Shown piece by piece: positions 34,901-46,924 of a DNA stretch of 64,000 bases (its first letter is position 1; every line of letters begins with the position of its first letter). This DNA comes from Omphiscola glabra. Its lineage: Eukaryota; Mollusca; Gastropoda; Lymnaeidae. A program made the position numbers and the translations under genes. The notes under the pieces were generated by a model. That model saw nothing but the letters and a program-made list of their open reading frames with translations. It did not search any database and was not told where the DNA came from. The stretch is taken from NCBI GenBank assembly GCA_964017045.1, contig OZ024794.1, forward strand, positions 55,266,108 through 55,330,107, read 5' to 3'.

Positions 34901-36065
34901 TAAACATTACATACTGTGCTGAACATTACACACTGAACTAAACATTACATACTGTGCTGAACATTACACACTGAACTAAACATTACATACTGTGCTGAAC
35001 ATTACACACTGAACTGAACATTACATGCTGTGCTGAACACAAAACACTGAACTAAACATTACATGCTGTGCTGAACATTACACACTGAACTAAACGTTAC
35101 ATACTGTGCTGAACATTACACACTGAACTAAACATTACATGATGTGCTGAACATTACACACTGAACTGAACATTACATATTGTGCTGAACACAAAACACT
35201 GAACTAAACATTACATGCTGTGCTGAACAAAAAACACTGAACTTAACATTACATATTGTGCTGAACACAAAAGACTGAACTGAACATTACATATTGTGCT
35301 GAACACAAAACACTGAACTAAACATTACATGCTGTGCTGAACACTACACAGTAAACTGAACATTACATATTGTGCTGAACACAAAACACTGAACTGAACA
35401 TTACATATTGTGCTGAACACAAAACACTGAACTAAACATTACATACTGTGCTGAACATTACACACTGAACTGAACTTTACATATTGTGCTGAACACAAAA
35501 CACTGAACTAAACATTACATGCTGTGCTGAACACTACACAGTAAACTGAACATTAAATACTAATCCTTTTTTTATTTATTAGAATCATTAATCAAAAGGG
35601 CTCAGGTAATCAATACTGGTAAACAAACATTATTTTACATCCAGTCGATGGACAGGTCAGCAAACAAGAATTCGACAATGGCTGGAAACAAGAAGGACTC
35701 CCTGGCTCACAGAACACACCCACTTTCTTCACTGAGTTGGACAGAGTAAGGGATGAAGTGCTTAACAGTCAGGACTTCCCTCACATTTTCCGCTTGTTTG
35801 ACGAAAATGGTCAGTCCTTATGTTATTCCCTTACACAGACTTCTGTGATAGAGCTTTTAGTTTCAACCACCAAACTAATGCCTAGCTTTACACGCATATT
35901 TTTATTTAGAACAATCTATAAGTTAAATACGATAATGCTATAGATTGTTATTTTGTTTCGTGAGTATTTATTCCAACTTCAGTTTCTTTGTGTCCAGGTG
36001 ACGGCAGCATTTCAGTTCTGGAGATGTTGTACAACGGAAGCGCGTTCTTCGGCGATGTTAATTAA
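31967..36065 (+). CDS. Secreted two-EF-hand protein, paralogue D
   Basis: The coding sequence is the join of 31967-32007, 33017-33141, 35645-35809 and 35998-36065, giving 132 residues. An in-frame ATG at 31952 would add five residues (MTSSE). The inner ATG is preferred because it gives the 41-nt exon 1 of every other copy. The signal peptide is MQFIMIVVLALCS, then GTSAQ. The mature chain is cysteine-free. EF loop 1 (residues 53-64) is DLDFDGQVSKQE and EF loop 2 (108-119) is DENGDGSISVLE. The linker is the most diverged of the family (GSQNTPTFFTELDRV). The tail MLYNGSAFFGDVN pairs it with paralogue C, also on the + strand. The exon 3 donor, gtcagt, is weaker than its homologues. An AATAAA is at 36121-36126. 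Intron 2 (2.5 kb) holds a SPIN-like element and two minisatellites. Calcium binding is inferred. Confidence 0.87.
33183..33369 (-). mobile_element. SPIN-like hAT MITE in intron 2 of paralogue D
   Basis: The element is 187 bp, from CAGTGGTTCCAACCTTCC to GATTGAGAACCGCTG. The flanking octamers acctagtg (33175-33182) and acatagtg (33370-33377) match at 7 of 8. It inserted only 41 bp downstream of the exon 2 donor site. Confidence 0.88.
33671..34150. repeat. 30-bp tandem repeat, about 16 copies
   Basis: The unit is ccctagcaaacagtttgcac plus ccacccacca. Each unit contains the perfect palindrome gcaaacagtttgc. The 30-bp period keeps frames open on both strands, producing spurious reading frames of 90-130 codons. 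It lies in intron 2 of paralogue D. Confidence 0.92.
34898..35560. repeat. 38-bp tandem repeat, about 17 copies
   Basis: Units contain tgctgaacattacacactga and actaaacattacatactg. Variants cacaaaacactg and cattacacactg alternate in blocks. It lies in intron 2 of paralogue D, about 85 bp before exon 3. Confidence 0.92.
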
Positions 36066-36129
36066 TGCTTGTGACTTGATATTATTTAACTCTTAACATA
36101 AAAATTAATTCTTATCCGTTAATAAATAT

Positions 36130-36704
36130 AACTTTTAAGTTAATTTCGCCACGTGTTAATCATCGTCAATTTTTCTTTCTAATTTCTTTGCTGATCCTTT
36201 CTTCTTAAACAAAAGCATATAAAATTATCGATCGAAATAATTTCAGAAATTCAAAGTAAAAAAAAACATTGAAAAATCCCAGTTTAATGTAACTTGATAA
36301 GGCCAAATGACCTAAATAAATCTTCTTACAAATGTAGAAGATAGTTTCTTGGGCGTCCACACAAAATTTAAAAAGTAGGAGAGACGCATTGATTTCACTT
36401 GTACTGCTAGTTTGTTTGTTGTTGTTTTTTTTTTAGAAATAATTTTATAATTTATAATTTTGGCGCAGAATTTTGGGGAGTGGGTGGTGCATTCTTTGGG
36501 CAGATGGGTCGTTGCAATAAGAAAAAAACTATCAACTTCTTAAATTTATGAAATTCTAACATTTTAAGGAGACTCTAAATGCCAGAAAAAGATTCAGCTC
36601 AATATTGTGATGAGTTTTTTCAAAAAGAAATACAATGCAAGAAGTGCCATTAATAAACCATGTAAATGGGTGAATAGGAATAATAAAGAGGATTTTTTAC
36701 GCGT
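36130..36704. other. Intergenic DNA, nothing recognised
   Basis: No gene was recognised between the polyadenylation signal of paralogue D and the next array. Confidence 0.5.
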
Positions 36705-36860
36705 TAGCTAATTATGTGTTTTTTATGCATTAGCTATTTATGTAGGTATTTTATGCCTACGCTAATTATGTAGGTAATTTATGCATAAGCTAATTATGTA
36801 GGTATTTTATGCTTAAGCTAATTTTGTAGGTAATTTATGCATAAGCTAATTATGCAGGTT
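36705..36860. repeat. 28-bp tandem repeat, about five copies
   Basis: Units of about 28 bp based on tatgtaggtattttatgca and taagctaat. Confidence 0.85.
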
Positions 36861-37034
36861 TGTCATTAATTGGTTTTCACTGCACGACAGATTTTAGATT
36901 TAAAATAAAACAGCCGTCCAATGTTTTGCGACTGCACCTGTTCCTAAAATTTCAGCCTACCTTGTAGCACCAAACAGAAGGTTTCATGTTTTGTGGCCTG
37001 CTTGACATAAAGGCCCTTTCCTACATAAAATGTC

Positions 37035-37145
37035 TGGTGGTGAGAAGAGAGGGGGATATACTGGAAGCTAGATAGGGGAATATGTTGGAAGCTAGAGAGG
37101 GGAATGTGCTGGACGCTAGAGAGGGGAATATGCTGGACGCTAATG
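37035..37145. repeat. 24-bp tandem repeat shared with paralogue E intron 3
   Basis: The unit gctagagaggggaatatgct plus ggaa occurs about four times and is the same as in the array at 42085-42245. Confidence 0.9.
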
Positions 37146-37393
37146 CGACCCGGGTCCGAATGAGGGCGCCGCCTGTCCGGGTCCATTTTGACTAAATGCT
37201 ATTCGGATGTCATTTGTGGTAGTTTATATTAGTTAAACTGAAGAAGTAAGTTTACAAACATATAGTCCATTCAATTATCTTTCATTTGATACCTTATTTC
37301 AGCTTACAAACACAACAATAATATTTTAAATAGTTTTTTTTAATCCCAACCACTCACATCTGGTACCCGGGTGCGAATAGCCACTTCGAACTA
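37142..37393. mobile_element. Half copy of the foldback MITE
   Basis: It matches the central spacer and right arm of the palindrome at 17729-18192, from the 'ggtccattttgacta' spacer through gctattcggatgtcatttgt to 'aatagccacttcga'. The left arm is absent. Confidence 0.75.
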
Positions 37394-37528
37394 AAATTCT
37401 CGATCACTGCGCTAAATGAGATTCCCGATCACTGCGCTAAATGAGATTCCCGATCACTGCTCTAAATGAGATTCCCGATCACTGCGCTAAATGAGATTCC
37501 CGATCACTGCGCTAAATGAGATTCTTTT
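37385..37528. repeat. 25-bp tandem repeat, about five copies
   Basis: The unit is cgatcactgcgctaaatgag plus attcc, starting at the end of the MITE fragment. Confidence 0.88.
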
Positions 37529-37911
37529 TAAAAAATCTTGAAAGTGCGTTTGGTGCGTAATATTTTCTTTTGATTTTGTGAAAAAGTTGATAAAATAAAT
37601 CTGCTGCGTGAAAAGCGGGTGGGTCACTAGAATATTAATAAAGTTCAGGGGCGTGGGAAAAAAAAGTGTTTTGCGAATCTTGCCAGGGGTTGGGGGGGGG
37701 GGGGGAGTGTTGACGAGCACTAATTGTGATTCTTATAAAGTGCGTTACTTATAGGCATGTTTGGTCAAATTTTCAGCCCGGCCCCCATTGCTCGATATTA
37801 CAATTTATAAAGGATCTACTCCAAAAACGTTGCTTTTAGGGGTTGTTTAAGTTTCTTTGCAGTTGACCGAAAATGTGGGCCCTCGGTAGCTAGGTGAAAA
37901 GGACCACCTGG

Positions 37912-38225
37912 GTCTCACAGCCCCCAGCAGTTCATACGCCAGTGCAGCTGAATCTTCATGTTCAAATGCTACCCCCAGCCGTTCGTACGCCAGTGCAGCT
38001 GAATCTTCATGTTCAAATGCTACCCCCAGCCGTTCGTACGCCAGTGCAGCTGAATCTTCATGTTCAAATGCTACCCCCAGCCGTTCATATGCCAGTGCAA
38101 CTGAATCTTCATGTTCAAATGCTACCCCCAGCCGTTCATATGCCAGTGCAACTGAATCTTCATGTTCAAATGCTACCCCAGCCATCCATACGCTAATGCA
38201 GCTGAATCTCATGTTCCAATGCTAA
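37912..38225. repeat. 51-bp tandem repeat, six copies
   Basis: Each 51-bp unit (gttcatacgccagtgcagct, gaatcttcatgttcaaatgc, taccccc plus agcc) is 17 codons, so both strands stay open. The minus strand would read a 17-residue repeat around GVAFEHEDSAALAY. No start context, signal peptide or conserved flank supports a gene. Confidence 0.85.
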
Positions 38226-38854
38226 AGATTTCTTAAAAACCTCGGCATTTACTTCTTTGAAAACGTATTTTGTTTTTCAAAAATCAAATGTATCCTCTGG
38301 AATGTCATAAACAATCCCAATAAATCTCCGTGAGATGATAGCTTTCAAAATCGATCATTAACTGAATGAATTGCGATATACAGAAAATAGTTTTAAAAAG
38401 TAAATTCCAAAATTCGTTTCTGTGTTAAGTAAATGGAACTTCATATTCAAATAAAGTATTTTTGGTTGAGATCTTAACTGTATTTTTTTTAAATTTATAT
38501 TTATTAATTTTTCTGGAATTTTCCGACCCTTAAATAAAATACCGCTCTAGGCAGCCGCCTAATTTGCATATACCTAAAGTCGCCAAAGCTTCTTTTCCTC
38601 GCCCCCTGAACTGTCCGCTCCTATTCCCCAACCGACACTATTCTTTCACCAACCGCATTCCCCACTTACACCACCCTTCCCCCCCCCCCCTTACTGGGAC
38701 AGTAAGGTCATGTGAATTTGTTGTTAATTTTTACTTCTAGTTAGAGAAAGGTCATCAACTAAATAAAAAAAATTTTTTTTTTAAAAAGTAACAGTAAACA
38801 GAAGAATAAAATAAAATAGCAAAAAGAATAATTGTTCGTTCTTTTTTCCAATCT

Positions 38855-38913
<59 letters not shown>

Positions 38914-40040
38914 CCAACTGGTCTATAAGGAGGTTAGTGGCCCACTAACCAAAACAATTTGACCTCTTTATGCTTAAACGGATGTCATAAAAATCGCAGC
39001 CATTAAATATACTGTTGCCGCCTGCTAGGTAAGAGTTATTTACAAAAATTACACAGAAACAGATGTAATGTCAAATGTTGAACGAGTTCTACACGACAAC
39101 ATAGTTAAGATTTTATCATGCTTCTGTAATCAACCACTCGTGTTAGGCGCCGTTAAATCTCTGTGAGCTGAAGACCCACAACGTTATTCCGAACGTTACG
39201 ACCAGTTTAAAAAAAACAAGAACAACAAATTACGAAACAACTCAACTAGCAATGCGTGTGATGTGTTTGTCTCACACGGAGCCTGGGTCTTGTAAGCAAT
39301 CGAATGATGAGAAGGAGTCGGGGACGTTCTCTCGTGTACTACAACGTGACTGACTACAAGGCTTAACCAAATGTTTTGCTTTTTTTTAAAACAAAGTATA
39401 TTTACATAGTTAATTTGTTGACCTGTCTGTAAATCAAACTGGGGCAAATGCCAAAAGATAAAAAGAAATTAAATCTTTTAAAAAATATGGTTATCTTAAT
39501 TAATTTTGTTTGAAAATTGTTGCCGTGAGAAACAAAACAAATGTTACTTTATCAGCAAATTCTGAAGGGCGAAGTAACTAAAGTCGGTCAAAGTGAACCA
39601 AGTGTTGTCTATTTAACATAATAATATTCTCTAGAGACATTTTGTCATCAATTTAATTTTTCCGCTACATTTTTATTGAAAGATTGTTTTATTATTCTCT
39701 TGGTTTTAAAATCAAATTTATGACATGTCCAAATTATTTTGCATGCGTAAATATTCATATAAATCTACTATAGTTATATGGATAATTGTGTTTGAGGGGA
39801 GAAAGAAGAAACGGGAGTTCTTTCAGATCACATTAATAATCATACGTATTGTTTAATGCATTGTTCCGTTACTAAAATTTTTATGTGACCCTTTTTTCGG
39901 TAGTGTAGTTGAAATTAAACTTTATATTTAACAATGTTCATAGTATTGCCTATAAATATGTACAAATTATTGAGACAAATGCAAGTTGATTAGATCTCAA
40001 GGCATTTGAAACAGGACAAAAAGCCTGACTTTAACACAGA
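38226..40040. other. Intergenic DNA with 52-base T run
   Basis: No gene was recognised. A run of 52 T lies at 38857-38908, possibly the tail of an inverted retro-insertion whose body I cannot identify. Confidence 0.5.
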
Positions 40041-40049
40041 GCCGTATCC

Positions 40050-40355
40050 TCAATTAAGTCCGGTGGGTTACGCTGCAAGGGTCCTGAAGACTTAATGGTT
40101 CAATTAAGTAAAGTTGGTTACGCTCCAAGGGCCCTGAAGACTTAATGGTTCAATTAAGTCAGGTGGGTTACGCTCAAAGGGCCCTGAAGCCTTAATGGTT
40201 CAATTAAGTCCGGTGGGTTACGCTCCAAGGGTCCTGAAGACTTAATTGTTCAATAAAGTAAGGTTGGTTACGCTACAAGGGCCCTCAAGACTTAATGGTT
40301 TAATTAAGTCAGGTTGGTTACGCTCCAAGGGCCCTGAAGACTTAATGGGTTCCTG
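40050..40355. repeat. 50-bp tandem repeat, about six copies
   Basis: Units contain caattaagtcaggtgggtta, cgctccaagggccctgaaga and cttaatggtt. Confidence 0.9.
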
Positions 40356-40654
40356 AGACGGGCAAGTGAAGCATCCGGAAATTATAGTCCACCTTTTACT
40401 AGCATTGCTTGACAGCACTATTATGTTCTATTCAACAGCTCTCTGCCCGAATCAACAACAAAGTACCGCGGGAGATTTTACAGACAAAATTCTAGATGTA
40501 TACATCAGGTTCTTTTGTTGTATTTTAATATGTTGACCTATGAAATCATTTATAAAACTAAGACCACAAAGTAGAGTTAAAAGAGAAATACGGGGAGGAC
40601 ACATTTCGGGTTTAAGCACCAATAAATATGCAAAGGTAGAGGAAAACATGAAGG

Positions 40655-40745
40655 AGGACAACAACAGAACAGGACAACAACAGAACAGGACAACAACAGA
40701 ACAGGACAACAACAGAACAGGACAACAACAGAACAGGACAAAACA
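40655..40745. repeat. 16-bp tandem repeat (aggacaacaacagaac)
   Basis: About five perfect units. Confidence 0.9.
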
Positions 40746-40764
40746 TAACGTGAACGTTTCGGCC

Positions 40765-40905
40765 AAAACAGCTAATAGACAGCAAACAACAGCTAATAGC
40801 AAAAACAGCTAATAGACAGCAAAAAACAGCTAACAGACAGCAAAAACAGCTAACAGACAACAGAAACAGCTAATAGACAGCAAAAACAGCTAATAAACAG
40901 AGACA
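40765..40905. repeat. 20-bp tandem repeat (agctaatagacagcaaaaac)
   Basis: About seven units directly following the 16-bp array. Confidence 0.9.
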
Positions 40906-41820
40906 AACACTCTTAGCGTGTTGTATATTTATATATAGCCTACATAAAAATGGTACACATAAGCTACTACGAAGCGATCTATTTCTATTATTGTCCTTCT
41001 TCAGCACTTGTATATTTGTTAAAGAAAAGTTAAGAGAAGAAACGAAATTTGAAAAAAGCCGCCGCTTTAAAAACAAGGATCAATTGTTTCGTCTAAAAGT
41101 CAATGTGTATGCGCATGTGGCATGAAGAGTTATGTTGGCTGTACCCAGAACATCACATAGACACGAATCGGGCTCTGTATTTAACTCTGTATCTATCTTT
41201 CTTTAAAATATTTTATTTCGGCATTAGTTTTTCACAATAGTGTTAGAAATGAAAGGGGAATTAAATATTTTCTGCATTAGAATAGAACTTGGCTTTACAA
41301 AATATATATTTAAAAATTGAATTTTATACCTAATTATTGTTAAATATCATCACTCCCTAATCTTCTCATTTACTTTTAAAATATAAAATCATTAGAAATA
41401 ACGCGCCAAAAACTTCGCGACGGGAATGCGCGAACTTCCCGTCTTCTAAATGGACTTGACAAACCCTGATTTCAGGTAACGCACATTTTTAGATTTAAAT
41501 TCATTTGATTTCCGCAAAATAAACAGAATTTTCTGTGCTAGTTTTTGAGGTTAATGAACACAAATTTACACGCTGTTTTGTGCAGTTATCGGGAATTTGA
41601 TCTCACGCCTGTTGAACAAAGCATTACAGCCCTACATACAAACCAAGAGATATTTTTTGTGATATTCATGACTCCCTCAGACTCATTTCTTTCTCTTTTT
41701 TTGAATTACACTTTAAAATCTTAAAGTAGTTGTTTATAAGCCGAGGCATTCTTTTCAAATGAAGAAATAAGACTATGGCAATTCTTTCAAAAAAGAATTT
41801 AAACAGCAGGTTGATAATAG
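40906..41820. other. Intergenic DNA, nothing recognised
   Basis: AT-rich. It contains the 3' flank of paralogue E but no other gene. Confidence 0.5.
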
Positions 41821-41887
41821 TTGTCCTTTATTCAACTAATGGTCTTTCAACAGCGAGGTCTCAATACAACTTCACCGGCATCTTCAT

Positions 41888-43598
41888 TTAGTCAGAAAAG
41901 TAGGCGTTCCAGTTGAATCTGAATTCTCTCTCAGTGACGAATCCGTCGCCTGCAACCAAATGCACATTTTAAAGATCGTGTCCAACGTTCCTTTGACTTA
42001 TTCGGTGACTAGTATAACTATTACATTTTTTCCAAAGTCCTATTCCTTTTTTAATTTAATAAAGATATATTTGGCTGAAGATTTGGTGGACGCTAGAGAG
42101 GGGAATATGCTGGAAGCTAGAGAGGGGAAAATGCTGGTAGCTAGAGATGGGAACATGCTAGACGTTAAAGAGGGGAATATGCTGGACGCTAGAGAGGGGA
42201 ATATGCTGGAAGCCAGAGAGGGGAATATGCTGGAAGCTAGAGCTAAATATTTGATAATGAGCAGATGATGACTGCTCGTATTCCCTGCCATTCAATTAAA
42301 TATTTCAAATTCCATCACAAATAATTGCTAGAAAACCTAACTATGTTACGTTTAACTTTGACTGGCACAACACTATGTAAGTCCGAGGTATCAGCGTTGA
42401 GTATTAGCGGATCGAGTTTGAATTGACCAGACAATGTCTTCGTCTACTGCTATGGGCCACGTGAAATTGTAGAAAGACCGAATATTTATGAATAGAACAA
42501 AACCCCTAACAAAAGTGACGTGCAAAACCCCTAGCAAAAGTGACGTACCGTTCTCATCCCAGAGTCTGAAGATGTGTGGGAAGTCCTGGGAGTTGAGGAC
42601 CTCATCAGCTACTCTGTCCAACTCGAGGAAGAAGAGTGGAGCGTTTTGTGGGTTGGGGAAATTCTCTTGTCTCCAGCTGCTGTCAAACTCAGATTTGCTG
42701 ACTTGACCGTCACCTTAAAAGTTATACGAAATGTTAAGCGATTTTTTTTTCAAACAGTATAACTCATTTTTTAACAAAATCATTAATTTTACTAAGGTCG
42801 AATTACAAATATCATTACTATATATGACATTTGTTTTACCTACCGTCATCATCAAAGTGAAGCCAGAATCTGTTCAATTCAGCATTTGTGAGTTGGTTGT
42901 CATTTCCAGCGTATTGGTTGAAGATTCTGTCCAGGTTAGCACCGCCACCCCCAGGCTGAGCAACAACACTAAAAAATTTGATTGTATAGGAAGTAAGAAA
43001 CATCAACGAATTTGATTGTATAGGAAGTAAGAAACATCAACTAATTTGATTGTATAGGAAGTAAGAAACATCAAATAATTTGATTGTATAGGAAGTAAGA
43101 AACATAAACTAATTTTGTTGAATAGGAAGTAAGAAACATCAACTAATTTGAATGCATAGGAAGTAAGAAACATCAACTAATTTGATTGTATAGGAAATAA
43201 GAAACAACAACTAATTTGATTGCATAGGAAGTAACAAACATCAACAAATGTGCAAGAGCACAATACGAACAGCCGATTATTTTAAACTTGCCAGAATTCT
43301 TTTCTTGCAATAAAGGCTAAACTGTTTTTTTTAAAACAGCTAAATGGAATGTGATTTAATTTAAGTCTGAAATAAAGTTTATTGGCCAATGAGTGAGTTG
43401 ACTTTTTAAAAAGCTTAATTGGAATTTACTTTAAATTGGCATGAGTTGATCTCACGGTATTAGCAAACACAATTTAAATAACAACAGATGAAATTATAAT
43501 AACAGCTTCAAGTTTTTTGACATAAAATTAATTATTACAAATCCTTAAACTGTTTACCAGGCAAAGAGGGCAAAAGCAACAACGGCGATGTTCATCAT
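41888..43598 (-). CDS. Secreted two-EF-hand protein, paralogue E
   Basis: The coding sequence is the minus-strand join of 43598-43558, 42968-42844, 42713-42549 and 41949-41888, giving 130 residues with GT-AG introns. The signal peptide is MMNIAVVAFALFA, then CVVAQ. A Gly run (PGGGGAN) opens the cysteine-free mature chain. EF loop 1 (residues 53-64) is DDDGDGQVSKSE and EF loop 2 (108-119) is DENGDGFVTERE, both canonical. Conserved blocks RFWLHFD, PNPQNAPLFF, ELDRV and DFPHIFRLW are present, and the tail reads NWNAYFSD. A TATA-like run (TATATATAA) lies about 64-72 nt upstream at 43662-43670, and an AATAAA at 41827-41832. Exons 1-3, introns 1-2 and about 1 kb of upstream DNA are duplicated in paralogue F. 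Intron 1 holds a 34-bp minisatellite and intron 3 a 24-bp one. Calcium binding is inferred. Confidence 0.88.
42085..42245. repeat. 24-bp tandem repeat in intron 3 of paralogue E
   Basis: About seven units of gctagagaggggaatatgct plus ggaa/ggac. The same unit occurs at 37035-37145. Confidence 0.9.
42970..43255. repeat. 34-bp tandem repeat in intron 1 of paralogue E
   Basis: About eight units of aatttgattgtataggaagt plus aagaaacatcaact. The array begins within six bases of the exon 2 acceptor, so its last unit supplies the acceptor's pyrimidine tract. An orthologous array is in paralogue F. Confidence 0.9.
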
Positions 43599-43661
43599 GA
43601 TTATGACTGGATCAAGTCAGTAGCTGTCTGTAAAGGTGAAGTCCACGTTATTATCTACAGT

Positions 43662-43670
43662 TTATATATA
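43662..43670 (-). promoter_or_regulatory. TATA-like element of paralogue E
   Basis: The minus strand reads TATATATAAAC, 64-72 nt before the start codon, at the position homologous to the TATA box of paralogue F. Confidence 0.65.
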
Positions 43671-43679
43671 TATCCAAAT

Positions 43680-45920
43680 GACCAAATATGGGGTCAGGAC
43701 TTGAACTAAATGTACGTAAATGGTGTTATGTTATTTTTTTACCAATAGTATTTTTTCTGGTTCTTCGCTCACGTGCATCCAAATATGGCCTATATTTTTC
43801 ATCTTCAGCCTTTTCTCTTCTTTTACTATAATTTGAAACATATTACCAATGGATAATGTATGGTGTCGCTGGCAAAGTGATCAGAGACGTTTCGAGATCT
43901 TGTCCCCAACAGATAGAGAAATAATAGTTCTAGAAATTGCATAGATTTTTATAGTTATCTTTATTTTTAAAGAAGAAAATATTTCTCTCTCCCAATACAA
44001 CCCACTATTTTTAAAGATTAAATTTATTTTCATTTCTCACAGTTACAAAAAAAACAAAAAATAAAAACAACCAACGATTTTTGTAAATGATGAATTTTGA
44101 AAAGGTTTGTCAGAAAATACTCCACCCCTCCCCCCCCCCCCCCGGGCCCCCGCTTTTTAAAAAAAAAAAAAGAAATTTTATAAAATAATCTTGCTGACAC
44201 ATATTTTATGCCTGCTAAATCAATATTTTTATTAAAAAAAAACACGAAATAAATTACTAAATTTAAACAATAAATATTCAGCAGATTGTAGCTAGCTGCT
44301 AAATGCTGAATCGTTGAAATTACAAGCCTAAGATTTTAAACAGGTAATAAAAAAATGTGTAAGATCTACAAGGAAAGCGGCTTATGTTCAAACTCTGACT
44401 AAAATACTATTGTACCTAATTGCACTATTCAAGGCACTTGACCCATTTTAGAAAACGAAATGACTTTAAACTACTCTCCGTGTAACTTTAAGGCTAAAAG
44501 GTTTTTCAGTACTAAATATTCCCTCTACAACAGCAATTAACTTTTCAAGTATGTTCAAGGTTTAGTTTATGGTCCTGGATATTTCTTTTAATCTAAGGAG
44601 GGGGTCGGTTATAAAAAACATAATTTAAAAGGGTATTATTTTTTTTAGACTGGTGTACATGCTAAAACATCTTTTTTAAAGAGAGGGGAGGAAGGGAGAG
44701 GTGAGAGGGAGGGAGGGGGAGAGGGAGGGAGGGGGAGAGGGAGGGAGGGGGAGAGGGAGTAGGGGGGAGGAAGGAAGGGGGAGAGGGAGATTGTTGTCGC
44801 CAGCCTCCACTCTTAGCTGAAACATATCATGATCATTTCCACTGTCACTATTTTTACCACGATGTATGATGTCATGTGTTATGCAGAAAAAGATTGTGAA
44901 TAATATTGGCAAAAGCTTATTTCGATTTTCTAAAATCTAATTAGAAATAGACTTGTTTAGCTGACTTAGGATATTTCGTTCTTAATGTCTAATGATGCTC
45001 AAGAATGCTGTTGTATCCTGTTGAGCCAATGTGTGCCTCTCCATGTCCTTATGATTACGAACCCCCGCAGGAAAGTCATTCTACTTAGTGAAAAGTGGGG
45101 CTATAAATGCTCCTTGGTACCCGCGATGATTATGTTGCGGGAAAACAATACAAAATATACATACTGGATCTTAAAGATAACTAGAATAGGCAAGCCACGG
45201 AGAAAACTGATCAGCCCAGGCATACCGCCTCACTGAAATGTTAACTAGCTATTGGTCGGTATTGGTAAGATATTGACTGAATACATTGACCCAAATCAAA
45301 ATCATTTATGGCCATAACAAGACAAAATTATGTCTTAATATTTCAGTTTCAAATATGAGTGATGTCGATAGTGATGAATCATAGCTTGAGACTCCTGCGA
45401 ATGTAAAATGGTCAGGTCACTCGCTACCTTTAGTTTGTTCTAAACATGCCATACACTCATCATCATCTTATTATTTTTTTTTAATTTAACCGGCTTCTCG
45501 GCCCACATGACTCTTTGCTGCTGCTTACTTGCAGGTCTGTCCTTGTTATCCATATTAATTTTACTTGGATCATAAATCTTCCTATCTATAGATTTTTTTT
45601 TACTACGACCATTCCCACTGTGTCTATTACTTCAGAATGACAGTCATAAATCTCTAACTCTACTACTCGTAAATCCAAAAACTGTTCCATTATATTTCCC
45701 GTAACGTGACTATAAAATAAACTCTACTAGATACGCGTCCTACGGTTAATGTATTGCTACAACATTCTCCCCACCAGATCCTTTACCCCCGACGCCTACC
45801 CCATGCTTCTAACCACTTATTTGCATATGTCATGTTGATATTTTTTTCTATCAATGATAATTAATCTAACGCCAAACATGGTCTACATGAAAATTCCACC
45901 TCTACCAGCTAACTACAAAA
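43680..45920. other. Upstream flank of paralogue E; purine-rich tract
   Basis: The part to about 44620 is duplicated upstream of paralogue F. A GA/GGGA-rich tract lies at 44685-44790. There is no gene in the remainder. Confidence 0.55.
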
Positions 45921-45921
45921 T

Positions 45922-46275
45922 TCATTTTTTTTTTTTTTGCTGACATCCGTCCGTCACAAGGTGACGATGGTGTCGAATTCGCAGGACGAAATCCACAAGG
46001 CCTGGGATTATTCTTCTAATTCCCAACATCAAATCGCCTCTCTGCACGCCGCTGGATAACCCCAAGGGAGCATCATGTGGATGATACAGCTTGGCACCAG
46101 TGGCGTCGCAGGAGTGTTTCATCGTATCAATGTTATCCGCCTTTCGGGACTCCATCTGCGGGATTGAATTCAGAGTTTCCTTCTCTTAGATGGGTTGCCT
46201 TCTCTTAGATGAGTTGCCATCCAAGCTTAACGAGTCCTATCCACCCGGGATGATGGTGACGTTTTTGCTTGACTG
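45922..46275 (-). mobile_element. SINE body, minus strand
   Basis: It matches the SINE at 55280-55636 in reverse: a T-run, gctgacatccgtccgtcac, acaaggtgacgatggtgtcg, and so on to 'agatgagttgccatccaagc'. The tRNA-like head was not found at the far end. Confidence 0.75.
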
Positions 46276-46924
46276 GGCTTTGGTGAGAACTTGAGAGTTC
46301 TCACACTGTCTACCTGGTGTATCCCTGCCTCCCAAGCAGTCACGTCTTCCCTGTACTACCATAAACTCTGCCAATGTCAGGTTAACTACTCTGTCATCAG
46401 CTATTTTACTTTTGTCCGGTACCTACGCCCATCGTTTTCCTTCTCAGCCCTGGTCATTTGTGACATGTAAAAAGAAATACTATTTATTTTTATTTAAACT
46501 ATTTTATATTCATAGCGACAAAGTGCAAAAATTAATATTTTTATTATAAATTTATATTTTCTAGGAGGGGGGTCACGTGACCAACCTGACCCATACCGAG
46601 GGGCCCCCCAAGGGCCCAGTGACAAAGGATTCAATTTTATGGCTAGGGCTTGATTAGATCTTGAACATAATTTTTATGACGTAGAAAAAGTAATCACATC
46701 CGAAACCGAAAATAAACCGAAAGTTAACTTTTCTGTTTCGGCCTAAACCGAAACTACACCGAAAGTAATCAAATGATAACTTTCAGCGCCAAAACTGAAA
46801 TTTGTTCTTAACTTAACTTGGACTTTCTTAAGATCCACATGCGGTAAGTCTCACGCACACAATTTAATTAACCATAGGCGAGATGTGTGTATCTATGTTT
46901 TTAAGCACAAAACAAATTTGATGA

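Noticed and set aside
37847..38212. 121-codon minus-strand frame with a 17-residue repeat
   Set aside because: The 51-bp period explains it; no signal peptide, no splice or promoter support, and the + strand is open too.
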